Shown one piece after another: positions 34,901-43,407 of a stretch of DNA of 64,000 nucleotides. This DNA comes from Flavobacteriales bacterium (GTDB lineage: Bacteria; Bacteroidota; Bacteroidia; Flavobacteriales_F; PHOS-HE28), in the NCBI GenBank assembly GCA_016713875.1, contig JADJOI010000003.1, positions 2,542,001 to 2,606,000 of the forward strand, in the 5' to 3' direction. Both the position numbers and the translations under genes were made by a program. Position 1 is the stretch's first letter. Each line of letters begins with the position of its first letter. Under the pieces are notes generated by a model. It was not told the DNA's origin. It ran no database searches and saw nothing but the letters and a program-made list of their open reading frames with translations.

Positions 34901-37900
34901 CGAAGATGAAGATGCTCATCGCGTCGCTCGTCACCGGGTTGGCGCAGGGCCCGTTCGTCACGGTCCACAGGAACACGTTCTCGCCCACCGTCAGACCCGT
35001 CACGGCCGAGCTCGGATCGGTCGGGTCCACGATGGTGCCCGTACCGCTCACCAGGGTCCACAGGCCCGAGGCGGGGAAGATCACCGCGCTGCCGGCCAGC
35101 GTGGTGGTGGTGTCGGGCGTGCAGCGTTGTTGATCGGGCCCGGCGTTCGCCACTGGATTGTTCTCATCGTAGAGCAGGATGGTCAGCGTATCACTGGTGA
35201 GGCCGTTCGCGCAGGGGCCGTTGTCCACGGTCCACACGAGGATGTTCTCACCCACGATCAGGCCGCTCACGGTGGTGGCCGGGTCGTTGGCATCGGCGAA
35301 GGTGCCGCCACCGGCCGCCACGGTCCATGTGCCCACGCTGGGGAAGATGGTCGCACTGCCCGCCAGGGTGGCGCTGGTGGTGGGCGTGCACAGGTCCTGG
35401 TCGGGGCCGGCGTTCGCATCGGCGCTCAGCGGATCGAAGACCTGGAGGCTCACCTGGTCGGTGGTGATGCCGTTGGTGCAGGGGCCGTTATCCACGGTCC
35501 ACTCCAGGATGGTCTCGCCCACCACGAGGTCGGTCACCACGCTGTTGGGGTCGTTGGGGCTCACGATGGTGGCCGTGCCGCTCACCACGGTCCAGGTCCC
35601 GGTCGCGGGGAAGATCACCGGACTGCCGCTCAGGGTCACCGTGTTATCCGGTGCGCACAGCTCTTGATCGGCACCTGCGTCGGCCACCAGGTTGGCATCG
35701 TCGAACACGAAGAGGCTCACCAGGTCGGTGGTGTTCCCGTTCGCACAGGGCCCGTTGTCCACGGTCCATTGCAGTACGGTCTCACCCACGCCCAGGCCGC
35801 TCACCGCGCTGTTCGGGTCGTTCGCATCGGCGATGATGGCGTTGCCGCTCACCACGGTCCACGTGCCGATGGCCGGGAAGATCGGCGTGTTGCCGGCCAG
35901 CGTGGTGGTGCTTGTCGGCGTGCACAGCTCCTGGTCCGGACCTGCGTCGGCATTGGCGTTGGTGGCGTCGAAGAGGAACACGCTCACCGTATCGGAGGTG
36001 ATGGGGTCCGTGCAGGGGCCGTTGCTCACGGTCCACACCAGCACGTTCTCACCCACGCCCAGGCCGCTCACCACAGCGGTCGGGTCGCCGGGGTCGTTGA
36101 TCGTGCCGCTGCCGGCGATGAGCGTCCAGGTGCCGGTGGCCGGAAAGGTGAGGGCGCTGCCCGCCATCGTGGCGTTCACGTTGGGCGTGCAGAGCTCCTG
36201 GTCGGGCCCGGCATCGGCCACCAGGTTGTTCTGATCGAACACGAAGAGGCTCACCTCGTCGAAGGTGATCGGGTTCGCGCAGGGACCGTTGTTCACCGTC
36301 CAGCGGAACACGTTCTCGCCCACGGGCAGGCCGGTGATGGCGGTGGTGGGGCTGCCGGGCGTCACGATGGTGCCGCCGCCGCTCACCAGCGTCCAGGTGC
36401 CGGTGGCCGGGGTGATCAGCGCGCTGCCCGCCATCACGGTGCTCGTGTTCGGCGTGCACAGCTCCTGGTCGGGGCCCGCGTCGGCCGGGGGGTTGTTGGC
36501 ATCGAAGACCAGGATGTTCATCTGGTCGTTCGTGTTGCCGTTGATGCAGGGGCCGTTGTCCACCGACCAGCGGAAAGTGTTGATGCCGACCGTCAGGTTG
36601 TCGACCGTGGTGTTCGGGTCGGTGGGATCGGCCAGCGTGCCGCTGCCGGCGATCAGGGTCCATATACCGGTCGCGGGCGGAAGCAGCTCACTGCCATCCA
36701 GCACCGCGGCATCGTCCGGGGTGCAGTACTGCTGGTCAGGGCCCGCGTTCGCGATGGGGTTGGTGTTGTCGTACACCACCACGCGCAGCGTATCCACCGT
36801 GAGCCCGTTGGCGCAGGGCCCGTTGCTCACCGTCCAGGTGTACACGTTGGTGCCGATCGAGAACCCGCTCAGGTTGGTGAAGGGCGCGTTCTGATCATCG
36901 AAGGTGCCGCTGCCGCTCACCACGGCCCAGGTGCCGGTGGCCGGGAAGGTCAGCGGACTGCCGTTCACCACGGTGAGGGTGGTGAGGATGCAGAGCTCCT
37001 GGTCCGGGCCGGCGTTGGCCACCGGGTTGTTCGCATCGAACACGAAGAGGCTCACCTCGTCGAAGCTGGGCGTTCCGCACACCCCGTTGTCCACGGTCCA
37101 ACGGAGCACCGTCTCACCCACGCCCAGTCCGGTCACCAGCGTGTTGGGGTCGTTGGCCGACACGATGGCGGCCGAACCGCTCACCACCGTCCAGGTGCCC
37201 ACGGCCGGGAAGGTCACCGTGCTACCGGCCATGCTGGTGCTGCTGGTGGGCGTGCACAGCTCCTGGTCGGGGCCGGCGTCCGCGGCGGCGTTGCCACCGT
37301 CGAACACCGTGATGCTCACCTGGTCCGTGGTGGTGCCGTTCGCGCAGGGTCCGTTGTTGATGGTCCACTGGAACACGTTGACGCCCACGCCGAGGCCGGT
37401 GACCACGGTCAGCGGGTCGTTCGGGTCGAAGATGCTGCCGCTGCCGCTCACCAGGGTCCAGGTCCCCGTGGCCGGGAAGGTGATGGCGTTGCCCGCCAGC
37501 GTCACCTGGTTGGGGACATCGGGGATGCAGATGCTCTGGTCCGGACCGGCGTTGGCGTTGGCCTGGTTGGCATCAAACACCGTCACCGTCATCACGTCCG
37601 TGCTCACACCACAGGCGCCGTTGTCGATGCTCCATTGCAGCACGTTGGTGCCCACGCTGAGGCCGGTCGCCGAGGTGGTGGCACTTCCGGCGTTGGCGAA
37701 GGTGGCCGTGCCTTGCAGCACGCTCCAGCTTCCGGTGGCCAGGCCTGTGGGCGTGTTGCCGGCCATGGTGATGCTCGTGGTCGTGCTGCAGATCGTCTGG
37801 TCAGGACCTGCCTCGGCGGGTTGAGCGTTGCCGTTGAAGAGGTTGATCGTCACCTGATCGCTGGTGATCGGGTTGGCGCAGTTGCCGTTGCTCACCGTCC

Positions 37901-40900
37901 ATTGGAACACGTTGGGACCGAGTCCCAGACCGGTCACCTGGCTGTTCGGGTCGGTCGGATCGACGAGGGTGCCGCTGCCGCTGATCAGGGTCCAGGTGCC
38001 CGTGGCCGGCACGATCAGCGAACTGCCGCTGAGCACGGTGCTCGTGATCGGTGTGCAGAGATTCTGGTCGGGGCCGGCGTTGGCCACCGGGTTGGCGGCA
38101 TCGAACACGAACACGGTGATCTCGTCGGTGGTGAGGCCGTTCGCGCACACCCCGTTGCTCACTGTCCAACGGAACACGTTGATGCCCACCGCCAGCCCCG
38201 TCACCAGGGTGTTGGGGTCGTTCGGGTCCACGATCGCACCGGTGCCGCTCACCAGGGTCCACGTGCCTACCGCGGGCGGGATCACCGCACTGCCGGCCAG
38301 GTTCACCTGCGAGGGGAAGGTGGGGATGCAGATCTGCTGGTCGGGACCGGCGTTGGCCACCGGGTTGGCGCTGTTGAAGAGCGTGATGCTGACCTCATCG
38401 CTGCTAGTGCCCGCGCAGGGACCGTTGCTCACCGTCCAGCGGAACACGTTCACACCCACACCGAGCCCGGTGATGCCGGTGCTGGCGCTGTTGGGCGAGG
38501 TGATCGTTCCCGTACCGCTCACCAGCGTCCAGGTGCCCGTGCCGGGGAAGATCACCGCGCTGCCGTTCAGCGTCGTGCTGTTGGTCGGCGTGCACAGCTG
38601 CTGGTCGGGTCCCGCGCTCGCCGCCAGCATGGACGGGTCGAACACGGCCACCGTCACCTGGTCCGAGGTCGGTGCGCCGCAGGCCCCGTTGTTCACGGTC
38701 CACTGGAACACGTTGTTGCCCACGGCAAGGCCGGTCACGGCGCTGGCGGGATCGTTGGGCGTGCTGATGCTGCCGCTGCCGCTCACCAGCGTCCAGGTGC
38801 CCGTGCCGGGCGCCGTCACCGCGTTGCCGGCCAGGGTGGTGCTCGTGGCCCCGCAGAGCGACTGGTCGGGACCTGCGCTGGCGTTCGCCTGGTTCGCATC
38901 GAACACCGTGATCGTCACCTGGTCCGAGCTGATCGGGTTCTGGCAGGCGCCGTTGTCCACCGTCCACTGGAACACGTTGGCACCCAAGCCAAGCCCGGTG
39001 ACGATGCTGGCCGGGTTGCCCGGCGACACGATGTTGCCGCTGCCGCTCACCAAGGTCCACACGCCCGTGGCGGGGAAGGTCGGCGCGCTACCCCCCAGGG
39101 TGATGGAGGTCGTCGTGGAGCAGATGGACTGATCGGGGCCGGCGTTGGCGGTCGGCGCATTGGCGTCGAACACGCGGATCGTGACCTGGTCGTTGGTCAG
39201 GCCGTTGGCACAGGGTCCGTTGTTCACCGTCCACCGGAACACGTTGTTGCCGATGCCCAGGTTGGTCACCTGCGTGGTGGGATCGTTCGGGCTCACGATG
39301 GTGCCGCTGCCGCTCACGAGCGTCCACGTGCCCACAGCGGGCGCGATCGGCGTGTTGCCCGCCAGTTGCGTGCTGTTGGTGCTGCTGCAGATCTCCTGGT
39401 CGGGGCCGGCGTTCGCCGACGGCGAGGCGCTGCTGAAGACCGTCACGCTCACTTGGTCCTGGGTCACCCCATTGGCACAGGGACCATTGTTGAGGGTCCA
39501 CTGGAAGATGTTGACGCCCAGGCCCAGGTTGGTCACCAGGGTGCTGGGGTTGCCTGGCGAGGAGATGGTGCCTTGTCCGCTCACCAGCGTCCACGTACCC
39601 GTGGCGGGCGCGATCGGGGCGTTACCGGTCAGGGTGATGCTGTTGGGCGGCGAGCAGAGGGTGAGGTCGGCACCGGCGTTGGCGTTCGGACTGTTCTGGT
39701 TGAAGACCGTCACGGTCACTTCATCCTGCGTGCTCGGCGGCGCGCAGGGTCCGTTGCTGATCGTCCAGCGGAAGCGGTTGACGCCGACGCTCAGGCCGCT
39801 CACGCCACTGGTGGGGTTGCTGGCGTTGGCGAACACACCGCTGCCCTGCACCACCGTCCAGGTGCCGGTGGCCGGGAAGATCACCGCGTTGCCGGCCAGC
39901 GTGGTGCTGGTCGTCGGTGTGCACAGTTGCTGGTCGGGGCCGGCGTTCGCAGCGGGCTGCGCGTTGTCGTACACGAAGAGGGTCACCTCATCGGTGGTCG
40001 GCGCACCGCAGGGTCCGTTGTTGATCGTCCATCGGAAGATGTTCGCACCGACGCTCAGGCCGCTCACCGCGCTGGTGGGGCTGTTCGGAGCGGCCACCGT
40101 GCCGGTGCCGCTCACCAGCGTCCAGGTGCCCACCGCCGGGGCTGCGGCCGTGTTGGCGGCCAGGTTGGTGCTGGTCGCCGGCAGGCACAGGGCCTGGTCG
40201 GGCCCCGCGTTCGCGGCGGCCTGCCCGGGGTTGAAGGAGGTGATCGTCACCTGATCGGTCGCGATGCCGCAGGTGCCGTAGTCCACGCTCCACTGGAACA
40301 CGTTGGCGCCTTGCGAAAGACCGCTCACCCCGCTGGTGGCTGAGTTGGCGTTCGCGAACACGCCGCTGCCGCTCACCACGGTCCACGTACCCGTCACCTG
40401 GCTGTATGGAAGCACCCCGGCCAGGGTGGCCGTTCCACCGCAGACCTGTTGGTCGGGCCCGGCGTCCGCCGCCGTGAACGGAGGTGTCACGATCACCGAG
40501 TAACCGAAGTCGTTGGTGCCGACCAGGGGGCACGCATCATCGGTCACGGTCACCGTGAAGTTGTTGGTGCCGATGTCCGCCACCGCGGGCGTCCAGTTGA
40601 AAGTGCCCGTGGGGAAGGGCAGACCGGCCGTGGTGAACGTGGCTCCGGCAATGCCGCCGTTCCAGTTCATCTGCACCGTCTGCCCGGCGTTCGCATCGTT
40701 GGAGTTGATGGTGAACGTGATCGGCACACCGGCACAGACCGAGGTGGTGTAGTTCGCCGAACCGTTGATGCCGCTCGCGGTCGGGGCGGTATTGCCCGCG
40801 CACGCACGCACCACCACCTGCACGTCGCGCGTCACCGACCCGATCTGCACCCCGTTGCGGAACTCGCGCACACGATAGGTCACCACGGCCACCTGAAGCT

Positions 40901-41699
40901 GGTTGGGGATCACCGTCATGGTGCCGGTGGTGGCGTTCAGCTGCACGGCCCCGGCGCCGCCGCCGTTGCGCACCGGTTGCAGGGCGCTGTAGCCCGCCGC
41001 GTAGGTGAGGTTGTTGCCGTTCGCGCCGCGGGCGGCGATCAGTTCATAGGTGAGCTGATCACCATCGGGATCCACCGCGCCGGGGTTGTAGCTTACACTC
41101 TGGCCCAGGCAGTAGAACGGCGTGGGGTTGGTGAGGAAGTCGGCCGAGCTGTTGCACGGGGTCACCGTGTTGTTCAGCGTGGCGTCCAGATAGAGGTCCT
41201 GGTTCCCGGGGTTCTGCAGCGAGGTCACCGCGTTGTTGCGGCAGCACAGCGACCAGCTGAACACCCAATCGGTGCCGCAACCGGCCCATTGAGTGAGGTT
41301 CACCAGGCGCGTGTAGGTGTACTTCTCCACCCCGTATACACCTCCCGGATTGAGGCATCGGTCGGTCTCGCTGGCGCAGATCGGCGTGATCACCTGAACG
41401 CCCTGGAAGGTGAAGCACTGGTTGAAGTTGGCGCCGCATTGCGTGCTGCGCACATTGAAGCTGAGCCCGTTGTTGCAGTTGGTGGGCGCGGCCACCCCGT
41501 TGCAGTCGCGGTAGAAGTCGAGCGTCACCAGATACTGGTTCGGCGCCACACAGGTGTAGCTGATCTCCCCACCCATGGCGTGGGTGGCGTGGGCCTCATG
41601 CCCCCAACCCAGGGCGGCCACGACGGCCAGAGGGACCAGGGATCGACGGAGGAGGGAGGAGATGCGCGGGACGAAGCGGGAGCGGAGGGTTCGGGTCAT
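31944..41699 (-). CDS. giant repeat adhesin with T9SS type B sorting domain (3251 residues)
   Basis: ATG 41699 gives MTRTLRSRFVPRISSLLRR, a signal peptide ending near GHEAHATH, and a Cys-rich head (AMGGEISYTCVAPNQYLVTL, a WSLCCRN motif, TRDVQVVVRAC). The head is homologous to that of the gene at 8813. A second head part has an Ig-like domain (TINSNDANAGQTVQMNWNG). Then I count 31 tandem repeats of about 83-88 residues of the form A-NAGPDQELC...ATGTWTLVSG...NVFRWTVNNGPC, each with two Cys. Unlike the other giant, these repeats are well diverged in DNA. The end, VPDAFSPNGDGVNDTYVV and WGEELPESTYYFIL, is a type B tail. It heads an operon with PorP/SprF and PorE-like genes. It is probably a surface adhesin or matrix fibre. 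Confidence 0.93.
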   Translation of the reverse strand: MTRTLRSRFVPRISSLLRRSLVPLAVVAALGWGHEAHATHAMGGEISYTCVAPNQYLVTLDFYRDCNGVAAPTNCNNGLSFNVRSTQCGANFNQCFTFQGVQVITPICASETDRCLNPGGVYGVEKYTYTRLVNLTQWAGCGTDWVFSWSLCCRNNAVTSLQNPGNQDLYLDATLNNTVTPCNSSADFLTNPTPFYCLGQSVSYNPGAVDPDGDQLTYELIAARGANGNNLTYAAGYSALQPVRNGGGAGAVQLNATTGTMTVIPNQLQVAVVTYRVREFRNGVQIGSVTRDVQVVVRACAGNTAPTASGINGSANYTTSVCAGVPITFTINSNDANAGQTVQMNWNGGIAGATFTTAGLPFPTGTFNWTPAVADIGTNNFTVTVTDDACPLVGTNDFGYSVIVTPPFTAADAGPDQQVCGGTATLAGVLPYSQVTGTWTVVSGSGVFANANSATSGVSGLSQGANVFQWSVDYGTCGIATDQVTITSFNPGQAAANAGPDQALCLPATSTNLAANTAAAPAVGTWTLVSGTGTVAAPNSPTSAVSGLSVGANIFRWTINNGPCGAPTTDEVTLFVYDNAQPAANAGPDQQLCTPTTSTTLAGNAVIFPATGTWTVVQGSGVFANASNPTSGVSGLSVGVNRFRWTISNGPCAPPSTQDEVTVTVFNQNSPNANAGADLTLCSPPNSITLTGNAPIAPATGTWTLVSGQGTISSPGNPSTLVTNLGLGVNIFQWTLNNGPCANGVTQDQVSVTVFSSASPSANAGPDQEICSSTNSTQLAGNTPIAPAVGTWTLVSGSGTIVSPNDPTTQVTNLGIGNNVFRWTVNNGPCANGLTNDQVTIRVFDANAPTANAGPDQSICSTTTSITLGGSAPTFPATGVWTLVSGSGNIVSPGNPASIVTGLGLGANVFQWTVDNGACQNPISSDQVTITVFDANQANASAGPDQSLCGATSTTLAGNAVTAPGTGTWTLVSGSGSISTPNDPASAVTGLAVGNNVFQWTVNNGACGAPTSDQVTVAVFDPSMLAASAGPDQQLCTPTNSTTLNGSAVIFPGTGTWTLVSGTGTITSPNSASTGITGLGVGVNVFRWTVSNGPCAGTSSDEVSITLFNSANPVANAGPDQQICIPTFPSQVNLAGSAVIPPAVGTWTLVSGTGAIVDPNDPNTLVTGLAVGINVFRWTVSNGVCANGLTTDEITVFVFDAANPVANAGPDQNLCTPITSTVLSGSSLIVPATGTWTLISGSGTLVDPTDPNSQVTGLGLGPNVFQWTVSNGNCANPITSDQVTINLFNGNAQPAEAGPDQTICSTTTSITMAGNTPTGLATGSWSVLQGTATFANAGSATTSATGLSVGTNVLQWSIDNGACGVSTDVMTVTVFDANQANANAGPDQSICIPDVPNQVTLAGNAITFPATGTWTLVSGSGSIFDPNDPLTVVTGLGVGVNVFQWTINNGPCANGTTTDQVSITVFDGGNAAADAGPDQELCTPTSSTSMAGSTVTFPAVGTWTVVSGSAAIVSANDPNTLVTGLGVGETVLRWTVDNGVCGTPSFDEVSLFVFDANNPVANAGPDQELCILTTLTVVNGSPLTFPATGTWAVVSGSGTFDDQNAPFTNLSGFSIGTNVYTWTVSNGPCANGLTVDTLRVVVYDNTNPIANAGPDQQYCTPDDAAVLDGSELLPPATGIWTLIAGSGTLADPTDPNTTVDNLTVGINTFRWSVDNGPCINGNTNDQMNILVFDANNPPADAGPDQELCTPNTSTVMAGSALITPATGTWTLVSGGGTIVTPGSPTTAITGLPVGENVFRWTVNNGPCANPITFDEVSLFVFDQNNLVADAGPDQELCTPNVNATMAGSALTFPATGTWTLIAGSGTINDPGDPTAVVSGLGVGENVLVWTVSNGPCTDPITSDTVSVFLFDATNANADAGPDQELCTPTSTTTLAGNTPIFPAIGTWTVVSGNAIIADANDPNSAVSGLGVGETVLQWTVDNGPCANGNTTDLVSLFVFDDANLVADAGADQELCAPDNTVTLSGSPVIFPATGTWTVVSGTATIVSPNDPNSVVTDLVVGETILEWTVDNGPCTNGITTDQVSLQVFDPLSADANAGPDQDLCTPTTSATLAGSATIFPSVGTWTVAAGGGTFADANDPATTVSGLIVGENILVWTVDNGPCANGLTSDTLTILLYDENNPVANAGPDQQRCTPDTTTTLAGSAVIFPASGLWTLVSGTGTIVDPTDPSSAVTGLTVGENVFLWTVTNGPCANPVTSDAMSIFIFDDTNPDANAGADQAICTPITSATLSGSAVTFPATGLWTLVNGQGTITDPSDPNTTVTGLGIGLNEFAWTVDNGPCANGITTDNVVINLFDENAPPADAGPDQDLCAPTSSTFLQGNTAVGVAIGTWTLVQGTGVFADANDPLTEVTGLTIGENIFQWTIDNSVCGISDDQVSIFVFDPNNPPADAGPDQELCMPTDSTFLAGNTPTFPATGTWTVIAGTGVFADPSDPGTLVSTLSIGVNTFRWTVDNGPCANPITFDDVSVILFSDSTSAADAGPDQEVCLPLTSTVMAAAPPQAPATGSWTLIGGSGTIVDPASPTSAITDLTVGISTFVWTLDNGPCPPNGIMSDTIQIYVYDPTAPTADAGPDQELCTPQVSTMMQGNIPAFPGVGTWSLLSGSGTIVEPNNPFTMITDMAVGENVFVWQIYNGQCGFGPPSTDTVSVFIFDENQPPAQTGPDQELCTPTTGAVLTANDPIFPATGQWTVLQGGGILADASDPNTAVFNLSIGDNVFVWTIDNGPCPDAVTTDTLQVTLFDENSASADAGPDQEICIPTFPNTVTMAATDPTYPATGQWTLVSGSGTITDPTSATTTITDLLVGVSVFEWTVSNGPCPNGTTTDQVTISVFDAGQDAADAGPDQELCTPTSSTTLAGNALIFPATGTWTVLNGSGTVTDPASPTSNITGLTPGTTTLLWTIDNGPCAPGITTDTVLIQVFDNTAAAALAGDDQSFCSPAPNTTMFASSPVAPAVGLWTLISGTGTLADPTSPFTAVTDLGLGETVFEWTIDNGACGSTSDQMSFLVYNSALAAADAGEDQEFCQHQFTGTALDAEPVFDALATGAWTLVSGTATLSDPADPAAFASGLALGNTWFVWTVNNGVCGTTSDSVLVRLKDCLTVIVPDAFSPNGDGVNDTYVVHNLESYPDNSLQVFNRWGSKVLDRSPYTNDWNGRSENSLNWGEELPESTYYFILDLGNGEEPFTGYIYIRR
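32000..40490 (-). repeat. 31 tandem diverged coding repeats (about 250-260 bp each)
   Basis: Each unit encodes A-N/D-AGPDQ, a Cys about six residues later, a GTWTLVSG strand, a GLGVGxNVFxWTVxNGPC strand and a V-S/T-I-x-VFD strand. Limits are approximate. The units differ at many positions, so this array is older than the 240-bp array at 11180-17331. Confidence 0.85.
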
Positions 41700-41783
41700 G
41701 GACCAGCCTGTTGTGGCCCTTGCGGAAGCATGGCAGAGGGTCTTCCCTGCCGGACGCAACGCAGCCTCACTCTGAGTGAACCA

Positions 41784-41805
41784 GGTCCGCTTCGCTCAGC
41801 GGACC
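41784..41805 (-). promoter_or_regulatory. hairpin in the leader of the giant adhesin operon
   Basis: GGTCCGCT (41784-41791) pairs with AGCGGACC (41798-41805) around a six-base loop, inside the roughly 140-base leader between the promoter box at 41846 and ATG 41699. Leaders in this window are otherwise very short, so a role in RNA stability or control is possible. Confidence 0.4.
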
Positions 41806-41845
41806 CGTGGTCTGCAACGCGCCCATGCTCCGTTAAGGTGCCGGG

Positions 41846-41853
41846 CAAACGTA
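41846..41853 (-). promoter_or_regulatory. consensus minus-7 box TACGTTTG
   Basis: A perfect TAnnTTTG match on the minus strand, about 145 bases before ATG 41699. It probably drives the adhesin, PorP/SprF and PorE-like operon. Confidence 0.55.
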
Positions 41854-41969
41854 GCCGCGGCCATGCCGCAGGGCTGAAGCGCAGCGGCCGCAGTTGTCAA
41901 CACGGCGATGTGGGGTGCCCGCGCTGTTCTAGGCATGCACGCGAAGCGCCACCGCGGGCCCGCTCCGGC

Positions 41970-43352
41970 TCAACGCTTCACGAAACGCTCCATCCTCCGG
42001 GAGCCGTCGGTCAGGTCGAGCTCGAGCAGACCAGGACCGGACGGCAACCCGCGCACATCGATCGACGCGCGATGCGGTGTGGCGAAGCGGCCCCGTGAAA
42101 GCTCGCGCCCCTGCACATCCCGCAGGACCCATGCCTTCAGGCCTGCGCCCACAGGCGCGTCCACGAACAGCGCATCGTCGGCGGGGACCGGATACACGCG
42201 CGCAGCAGGCACGCGCTCCTGCGCGAGGCCCACATTGCCGCCCGACAGGTCCACATCATCCACCCACAGCACCGAACCCGGGTTGGTTCCTGAGAACACG
42301 GTCAACAACAGGGTGTCAGGCGTGAACATCACCACGGCCGGGGCCGAAAGCAAGGTCCAACCCGAGGTAGGCCCCGTGACCTCCGCATAGGCGGACCCGA
42401 CCGGAACACCGCCGTTCATGAACAAGGCGAGGATCCGCGCGGTGTCCTGACCCGATGGCTGATACTGCACCCACGCGTTCATCGTGCCGGGCAGATCGGC
42501 ATAGGGCACACCACCGCTCACACCGAAGCCCGTCACCGTGCCGTTCGTCAGGATGCCAGGAATGGTGTCGTTGCCCACGCCCAGAGTGGTGATGCGCGCG
42601 GAGAGCGCACCGCTGTGCGCCTGGGTGGAAGGGATCACCGATGCCAGTTGGTACGGAGCGAGCAGTGCGTTGAAGGAGCTCCACCCGTCCGGGTCCTCGC
42701 TCGTCACTTCATCCCACAGCTCGAACTCATGATTGGGCAGCACGTCCGGTGCAGGCGTGATGAAGGACGTGAGCCGCACGGCGTCCACCTCGATCCAGGA
42801 GCCATCGGCGATCCCTGCTGGAGCGAAGGGGTTCGAGCTCGCGAAGGCCACCACCACGCTGTCCGGTGCGATGGGCACCCCCTGGTTCACCGGCAGGTCG
42901 AAGGCGGTCCAGGCGGCCTGCGTTCCTCCGATCGTGTGCACATCCACGACGGCGAGCACCCCGAAGCTCCAGATGCCCACCAGCACCACGGCCGAATCAC
43001 CGGGCTGCAGGTCGTAGCGATAGAAACCTTCGATGGCGTCGATTGCGGTGGTGAAGGGCACCCCGGCCACCGGGGCATTGCCATCGATGTTCCCGAGCAG
43101 GGCGTACCCGAAGACCGTGTCGTTGCCCAGGATGCGCGTCTCCAGACGCACACCAAAGCTGCCGGAGGCCCCGGGCACCTGGGCGATGGTGTTCAGACCT
43201 GGAACCTGCTGTTCGGAAGTGGTCCAGTCGCTCAATCGTTCGTCGAGCACGGTGGTGCTCCACGACTCGAAGCCACTGTTGGTGATGCCCTGCGCCGCAA
43301 CGGAGAGCGAGAGGGCAAGGACGGCACCGGAAAGCAGGATGCGCAGCGTCAT
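41970..43352 (-). CDS. secreted protein with two jelly-roll-like modules and T9SS type A sorting domain
   Basis: 460 residues. A signal peptide (MTLRILLSGAVLALSLSVAAQ) leads into two similar modules: about 22-205 (GITNSGFESWSTTVLDERLS, then VDAVRLTSF) and about 210-375 (PNHEFELWDEVTSEDPDGWS, then WVDDVDLSGG). The pattern of a Trp-rich NxxFExW start and a VDDVxL end is that of carbohydrate-binding-like beta sandwiches common in T9SS cargo. The tail (about 385-460) has ARVYPVPADDALFV, VLRDVQGREL and a G-L-L-E-L strand, a type A sorting signal. A TAGCTTTC box at 43372-43379 lies 19 bases upstream. No enzyme motif is seen. Confidence 0.88.
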   Translation of the reverse strand: MTLRILLSGAVLALSLSVAAQGITNSGFESWSTTVLDERLSDWTTSEQQVPGLNTIAQVPGASGSFGVRLETRILGNDTVFGYALLGNIDGNAPVAGVPFTTAIDAIEGFYRYDLQPGDSAVVLVGIWSFGVLAVVDVHTIGGTQAAWTAFDLPVNQGVPIAPDSVVVAFASSNPFAPAGIADGSWIEVDAVRLTSFITPAPDVLPNHEFELWDEVTSEDPDGWSSFNALLAPYQLASVIPSTQAHSGALSARITTLGVGNDTIPGILTNGTVTGFGVSGGVPYADLPGTMNAWVQYQPSGQDTARILALFMNGGVPVGSAYAEVTGPTSGWTLLSAPAVVMFTPDTLLLTVFSGTNPGSVLWVDDVDLSGGNVGLAQERVPAARVYPVPADDALFVDAPVGAGLKAWVLRDVQGRELSRGRFATPHRASIDVRGLPSGPGLLELDLTDGSRRMERFVKR

Positions 43353-43371
43353 GGTCGGTGGGTGAACAGGC

Positions 43372-43379
43372 GAAAGCTA
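43372..43379 (-). promoter_or_regulatory. minus-7-like box TAGCTTTC
   Basis: On the minus strand, just before the T9SS gene that starts at 43352. One base from TAnnTTTG. Confidence 0.45.
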
Positions 43380-43407
43380 GAGGTTCGGCCCGGACCACCG
43401 GATCCGG

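Noticed and set aside
33459..40343. Open plus-strand frame of about 2300 codons opposite the second giant adhesin
   Set aside because: It is a shadow of the minus-strand gene: rich in Gly, Ala, His and Arg, without signal peptide or recognisable domain. The minus-strand frame has a signal peptide, regular repeats and a sorting tail.
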